The translations under genes and the position numbers were made by a program. Below, piece after piece: positions 60,823-64,000 of a stretch of DNA of 64,000 nucleotides. Origin of the DNA: Chryseobacterium glaciei (GTDB lineage: Bacteria > Bacteroidota > Bacteroidia > Flavobacteriales > Weeksellaceae); contig NZ_CP015199.1 in the NCBI RefSeq assembly GCF_001648155.1, forward strand, positions 868,001-932,000, in the 5' to 3' direction. How positions within the stretch are numbered: the first letter of the stretch is position 1; each line of letters starts with the position of its first letter. Below the pieces are notes generated by a model. It saw only the letters and a list, made by a program, of their open reading frames with translations. It did not search any database and was not told the DNA's origin.

Positions 60823-61200
60823 TTATTTAAAAAACTTCCACTTCGGGATAATCGCCAACATTCCAAATCCTGTGAAAAGGAAAAGGTTGGTAACGTCTGT
60901 GTACAAAAATGTTGATAAATAATAGTTGTGCATAAAGAAATGCAGAACCAGCAAAACAGGAAATGCAAAGATCCCTATTTTTCTATAAAAGAACATCAGC
61001 ACCAAGCTTATCATCATTAATGCATCAATTGAAAAGATCACGTAAAAATACCATCTTGGGATATTAAGAAACTCGTGCTGCAGGTATTCATCTACATCAA
61101 TCCCCAATCCCATTACCGTAAATAACATCAAAGCGGCAAATGCTGCAATAAAGCCCCATCCTTTCTTCGGATCCTCGTCAAAGTAACTGTATTCTTCCAT
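60823..61200 (-). CDS. Small polytopic membrane protein of unknown function
   Basis: A 125-residue protein with four hydrophobic segments (FIAAFAALMLFTVMGLGI; WYFYVIFSIDALMMISLVLMFF; IFAFPVLLVLHFFMHNYYL; LFLFTGFGMLAIIP) after a short cytoplasmic N-terminus (MEEYSYFDEDPKKGWG). No family recognised. It starts 68 bp after the Lrp-type regulator stop, with a terminator between. Confidence 0.8.
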   Translation of the reverse strand: MEEYSYFDEDPKKGWGFIAAFAALMLFTVMGLGIDVDEYLQHEFLNIPRWYFYVIFSIDALMMISLVLMFFYRKIGIFAFPVLLVLHFFMHNYYLSTFLYTDVTNLFLFTGFGMLAIIPKWKFFK

Positions 61201-61212
61201 AGGTACAAAAAT

Positions 61213-61246
61213 AAAGAACTTATGAGAGATTTCATAAGTTCTTTTA
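61213..61246 (-). terminator. Terminator of the Lrp-type regulator gene
   Basis: AAAGAACTTATGA (about 61213-61225) pairs with TCATAAGTTCTTT (about 61232-61244); read leftward, TTTATTTTTG follows. Confidence 0.75.
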
Positions 61247-61268
61247 TAGTAATTCGTTTAAAATTTGA

Positions 61269-61739
61269 TTAAATAGAAATAGCGTTGATCAATCTATTTT
61301 TATCGCTTAAGAATTCTTCCATAGAGATCATACTCTCAGTTCTCATAACATCCTGGATGTCATCGATCTGATAAATGATTCTCTTAGCATCGTCCGTATT
61401 CTTAGCTCTTACTTTACAGAAAATATTATATTTTCCTGAAATTACGCTCGCTTCGATTACGTTTGGAATGCTTGTAAGCTCTTTCAATACCTCTTGTGTG
61501 CGGTTTGATTTCGTTAAAAGAATTCCGATAAAAGCTGTAAAATGATAGTCTAACTTACCATAATCGATATTAAGGGATGATCCCAAAATAATACCTGCAT
61601 CCTCCATTTTTTTCACTCTTACGTGAATTGTACCCGCAGAAACATCCATTTGCTTAGCAATTTCAGTAAAGGGCATTCTTGTGTTTTCTACTAAGAAGTC
61701 AAGAATCTTCTTGTCTATTTCGTCCAGTTGATAGTTCAT
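61269..61739 (-). CDS. Lrp/AsnC family transcriptional regulator
   Basis: A 156-residue regulator. An N-terminal winged helix (YQLDEIDKKILDFLVENTRMP; FTEIAKQMDVSAGTIHVRVKKMEDAG) is followed by a RAM ligand-binding domain (FTAFIGILLTKSNRTQEVL; VIEASVISGKYNIFCKVRAKN). Such proteins sense amino acids and form octameric rings on DNA. Targets are unknown. Confidence 0.95.
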   Translation of the reverse strand: MNYQLDEIDKKILDFLVENTRMPFTEIAKQMDVSAGTIHVRVKKMEDAGIILGSSLNIDYGKLDYHFTAFIGILLTKSNRTQEVLKELTSIPNVIEASVISGKYNIFCKVRAKNTDDAKRIIYQIDDIQDVMRTESMISMEEFLSDKNRLINAISI

Positions 61740-61793
61740 ATTAGTTAAATTACAATTTCCTTAAAAATTCTATGTATTCTTTGCAAATTTAGG

Positions 61794-61801
61794 AAAAATA
61801 A
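61794..61801 (-). promoter_or_regulatory. -7 box (TAaaTTTG) for the Lrp-type regulator gene
   Basis: Read leftward, TAAATTTG spans 61801 to 61794, 54 bases before the ATG. Confidence 0.45.
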
Positions 61802-61873
61802 TTTAACCCTGAAAATTATATCAAACATTAACAATAATTAACATGTATGATAAAAATCATTAAAATATTCTGA

Positions 61874-64000
61874 TTATTTGCCCCCTGTTTTTACAGAATC
61901 TGTTTTTATTTCAGTTTTCGACTCGGTCTGTTTTTTATCTTTTTTCTTCTTTTTGAACAAAGAATTGAAGCTGCGACTCCATACAACACCCCCTCCATAG
62001 GCTTGATTAGCAGAACCGTTAGTTCCTGCTCCAACACCCATTCCGATATTACTCGGCTTGGAATATCCTCTTAAAATTAAGCTTCCGTCATTCTTTTTAG
62101 ACACATCATATTCAATAGATCCTTCCCCTGAAAGATAATTTGCTTCTGTACTTTCGGTTTTTGTTAAAGGAATTCCCAGCCCTGTTTTTACTTTAATTCT
62201 AGGCGAAAGCGCAAAACTTACCCCTGCATTTGCCCGGTCTCCCGTATTGGAATTCTGGTCTCCTTTCACATAATTAAGGTCAATCTGGAACTCGTTACTC
62301 ATGGCATTAAGAACCGAACCTAATTGTTTTAAAAGCAAATTATATCCGGAAGATTCTGCAACTCCGGCAACATCTATATCTACTCCTCCGGTATTCGAAA
62401 CGTTAAAACTATTTAACAAAAGAATTGAACCAAATTGTAAAACCTTCTCCCCTTCCTGACTCATTTTTGCAGCCAGCGTTTCTTTTATCTGACTGGAAAC
62501 ATCGAGTGCTGAAACATTCAGATCTATTTTAGGATCAATAAGAGATTGTGTGATATTTGCCTGAAGCAAAATGCTGATCGGCTGAATACCTCCCATATTC
62601 AAATATTCTCCCGCATTGGAAACCATTCTTACATAATTAGCTTTGATATCTAAGGCAGGCTTCATCGCATCACCATCCCAACGAATGCTACTTCCGTTCG
62701 CAATTTGGAAGGTTTTATTAAGAATCGCTTTAGAAACAAAAGTTCCGTTATCTACTTTATATGTTCCATTCATTGCAATACTTCCCTGTCGGCTCATTTG
62801 GAACCTCAAATTATCGGCAACACCTTTTACGGTAATATTTCCTACATCATCTCCGATCAATACGTTTACCGTAGTACCTTTATCAACATCAAGATCGAAA
62901 TCGATATTCATATTGGCTCCGGTTTTTTTCTTTTCCTCGAGTGTGATTAATCCATCTTTTCCTTCTTTCAGGAACCTCAACATTTTGAACTCTTCAACAT
63001 TTGATGTAGAACTGGAATTGAATGTGAATGTACTTCCATTCAGTGCCTTCATATTTGGAGTTGAGATACTTAATCCCGAAACTGGTCCATCAACATAGAG
63101 ATCACCTTGTCCGTAAATTCTTCCCCAGAATAGGTCATAATCTTTTTGTGTGGTGTTCAGCATTAATAAATTATCAGCTCTCATTACAAGGTTGACCCCC
63201 ATTGAAGAAAGCGTTTCAAACTGAATTGCTCCGGAAATCGTCCCTTGTGAATTGGATCTTCCGTCATGAACACTTATATTGTTAAGTACCGCTAATCCTT
63301 TAGATAAAGGAATTACCGTATCATCAAATGAATAATCTACCCCAGTGAATAACAGTTTTAAGCCAAAACTTTTCATGGCAATATCTCCACTGTAATCAAG
63401 GTTGTTTAATTTTCCGCTGATTTTAAGATCTCCTGTTGCTTTGCCCCTTAAATTTCCAAAAACTGACTTTACAAACTGTTGAGCAAAAGCTACATCAAAT
63501 TCACGCATTTGTGCCGTTAAATCGATGGTTGGTGAAGAGGTATTATTATTAACCGTACCTGTTAAATCTAAATTATTTCCGCCAAGTACTCCTGCCGAAG
63601 TTACTTTTATATCTACATCATACACATTTAATGAAAAACCATTGGTCGCTGAAATCGTAAGATCTCCCATATCATTTCCATTCATCATGATATCGTCAAC
63701 CGTAAGATCTACCAAAGGTTGCAGCGTACTTTTGTCCATTTTGATTTTTACACTTCCGTTAGCGAGACCCTTGATATTCATTGAATTACCGCCGGACTGC
63801 ATTTCCAGAAGCTTTTCGATCGCAAAATCTTCTATATCTGCATCTACATAAAAATCCTTGGCAGATTTAAACTGAGCTTCCTTAATAAACAATGAACTTT
63901 TATCTGAATAAATCTTTAAATTTCTAATATCAAAATCAGAAGTTGCTTTACGATAGGTAATAGAATGATCGAGTTCCGGGCTAGTATCTATCGCCCAAGT
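61874..64000 (-). CDS. tamB: TamB-like translocation/assembly module protein (DUF490), C-terminal part
   Basis: The frame runs uninterrupted to the window edge, giving 708 visible residues; the 5' end is outside. The TTG at 63892 is not the true start, because codons continue upstream (SITYRKATSDFDIRNLKIY). The visible part is a long series of beta repeats (VDLTVDDIMMNGNDMGDLTI; LDLTGTVNNNTSSPTIDLTA) ending in the DUF490 domain (PALDIKANYVRMVSNAGEYL; LKTGLGIPLTK-like VKTGLGIPL; GSIEYDVSKKNDGSLILRGY). The Lys-rich tail is non-conserved. TamB-type proteins bridge the periplasm and take part in phospholipid transport or outer-membrane protein assembly. Confidence 0.92.
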   Translation of the reverse strand, partial: TWAIDTSPELDHSITYRKATSDFDIRNLKIYSDKSSLFIKEAQFKSAKDFYVDADIEDFAIEKLLEMQSGGNSMNIKGLANGSVKIKMDKSTLQPLVDLTVDDIMMNGNDMGDLTISATNGFSLNVYDVDIKVTSAGVLGGNNLDLTGTVNNNTSSPTIDLTAQMREFDVAFAQQFVKSVFGNLRGKATGDLKISGKLNNLDYSGDIAMKSFGLKLLFTGVDYSFDDTVIPLSKGLAVLNNISVHDGRSNSQGTISGAIQFETLSSMGVNLVMRADNLLMLNTTQKDYDLFWGRIYGQGDLYVDGPVSGLSISTPNMKALNGSTFTFNSSSTSNVEEFKMLRFLKEGKDGLITLEEKKKTGANMNIDFDLDVDKGTTVNVLIGDDVGNITVKGVADNLRFQMSRQGSIAMNGTYKVDNGTFVSKAILNKTFQIANGSSIRWDGDAMKPALDIKANYVRMVSNAGEYLNMGGIQPISILLQANITQSLIDPKIDLNVSALDVSSQIKETLAAKMSQEGEKVLQFGSILLLNSFNVSNTGGVDIDVAGVAESSGYNLLLKQLGSVLNAMSNEFQIDLNYVKGDQNSNTGDRANAGVSFALSPRIKVKTGLGIPLTKTESTEANYLSGEGSIEYDVSKKNDGSLILRGYSKPSNIGMGVGAGTNGSANQAYGGGVVWSRSFNSLFKKKKKDKKQTESKTEIKTDSVKTGGK

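Noticed and set aside
62643-63098. Rightward 151-residue frame opposite the TamB-like gene
   Set aside because: Shadow frame of a repetitive beta-rich gene; composition reflects the complementary codons.
63890-63892. TTG as start of the TamB-like gene
   Set aside because: The frame stays open upstream to the window edge with similar composition, so the gene is truncated by the window, not started here.

Overview
The window is AT-rich chromosomal DNA from a flavobacterium, most likely Chryseobacterium or a close relative in the Weeksellaceae. Evidence: many genes sit just downstream of the Bacteroidota -7 box TAnnTTTG and few have a clear Shine-Dalgarno; the families are typical (TonB receptor, DUF5916, DUF3108, PNGase F-type amidase, paired M16 proteases, GOB-like B3 beta-lactamase, NagB/PIG-L fusion, split transketolase); and the spacers carry hairpin repeats of flavobacterial type. 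I see no rRNA, tRNA, CRISPR array, prophage or intact insertion sequence. Genus is an inference.

Layout. 1-4.5 kb: tyrosine catabolism (3' end of 4-hydroxyphenylpyruvate dioxygenase, fumarylacetoacetase), a GxxExxY nuclease-like gene framed by inverted repeats, a flavin reductase and a lipoprotein. 4.6-8.7 kb: two alpha/beta hydrolases, a HipA-like/DUF3037 pair and a membrane phospholipase D-like protein. 9-16.5 kb: TonB receptor, NagB/PIG-L fusion, UvrD/PcrA helicase. 16.6-20 kb: accessory secreted proteins, including a lipoprotein gene broken by one base in a G run and carrying a JAMM-like motif, divergent from an XRE regulator. 20-24 kb: paired M16 proteins and SecG. 24-28.9 kb: leftward operon recR, GT-C-like membrane protein, GT2, sugar epimerase, CgeB-like glycosyltransferase. 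29-42 kb: housekeeping and envelope genes (PepD, prolyl oligopeptidase, ferredoxin and its reductase, DUF3108, DUF5916, PheS, YceI, an ABC ATPase). 42-51 kb: a repeat-rich spacer with a gene remnant, PhnA/YjdM-like protein, an rRNA methyltransferase, a PNGase F-like amidase, asparagine synthetase, an MFS exporter. 51-56.4 kb: two pirins, then a tightly packed six-gene operon starting with a GOB-like metallo-beta-lactamase and continuing with FMN reductase, TMEM175, YjdI, OsmC and YjdJ. 56.5-64 kb: a sodium/solute symporter, split transketolase, an Lrp regulator and the C-terminal part of a TamB-like protein cut by the window edge.

The most unusual signal is in the spacers. Four of them (34338-34413, 43060-43144, 48299-48393, 59144-59218) hold arrays of degenerate 7-base units followed by units of about 7 bases that are complementary or nearly so, with a different heptamer at each locus. 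Two of these arrays make up nearly the whole spacer inside an operon. Other repeats include two copies of a nested palindrome of 191-193 bp, two copies of a structured element that may be a Flavo-1-type RNA, and a 492-bp cassette with 22-bp terminal inverted repeats around the GxxExxY gene.
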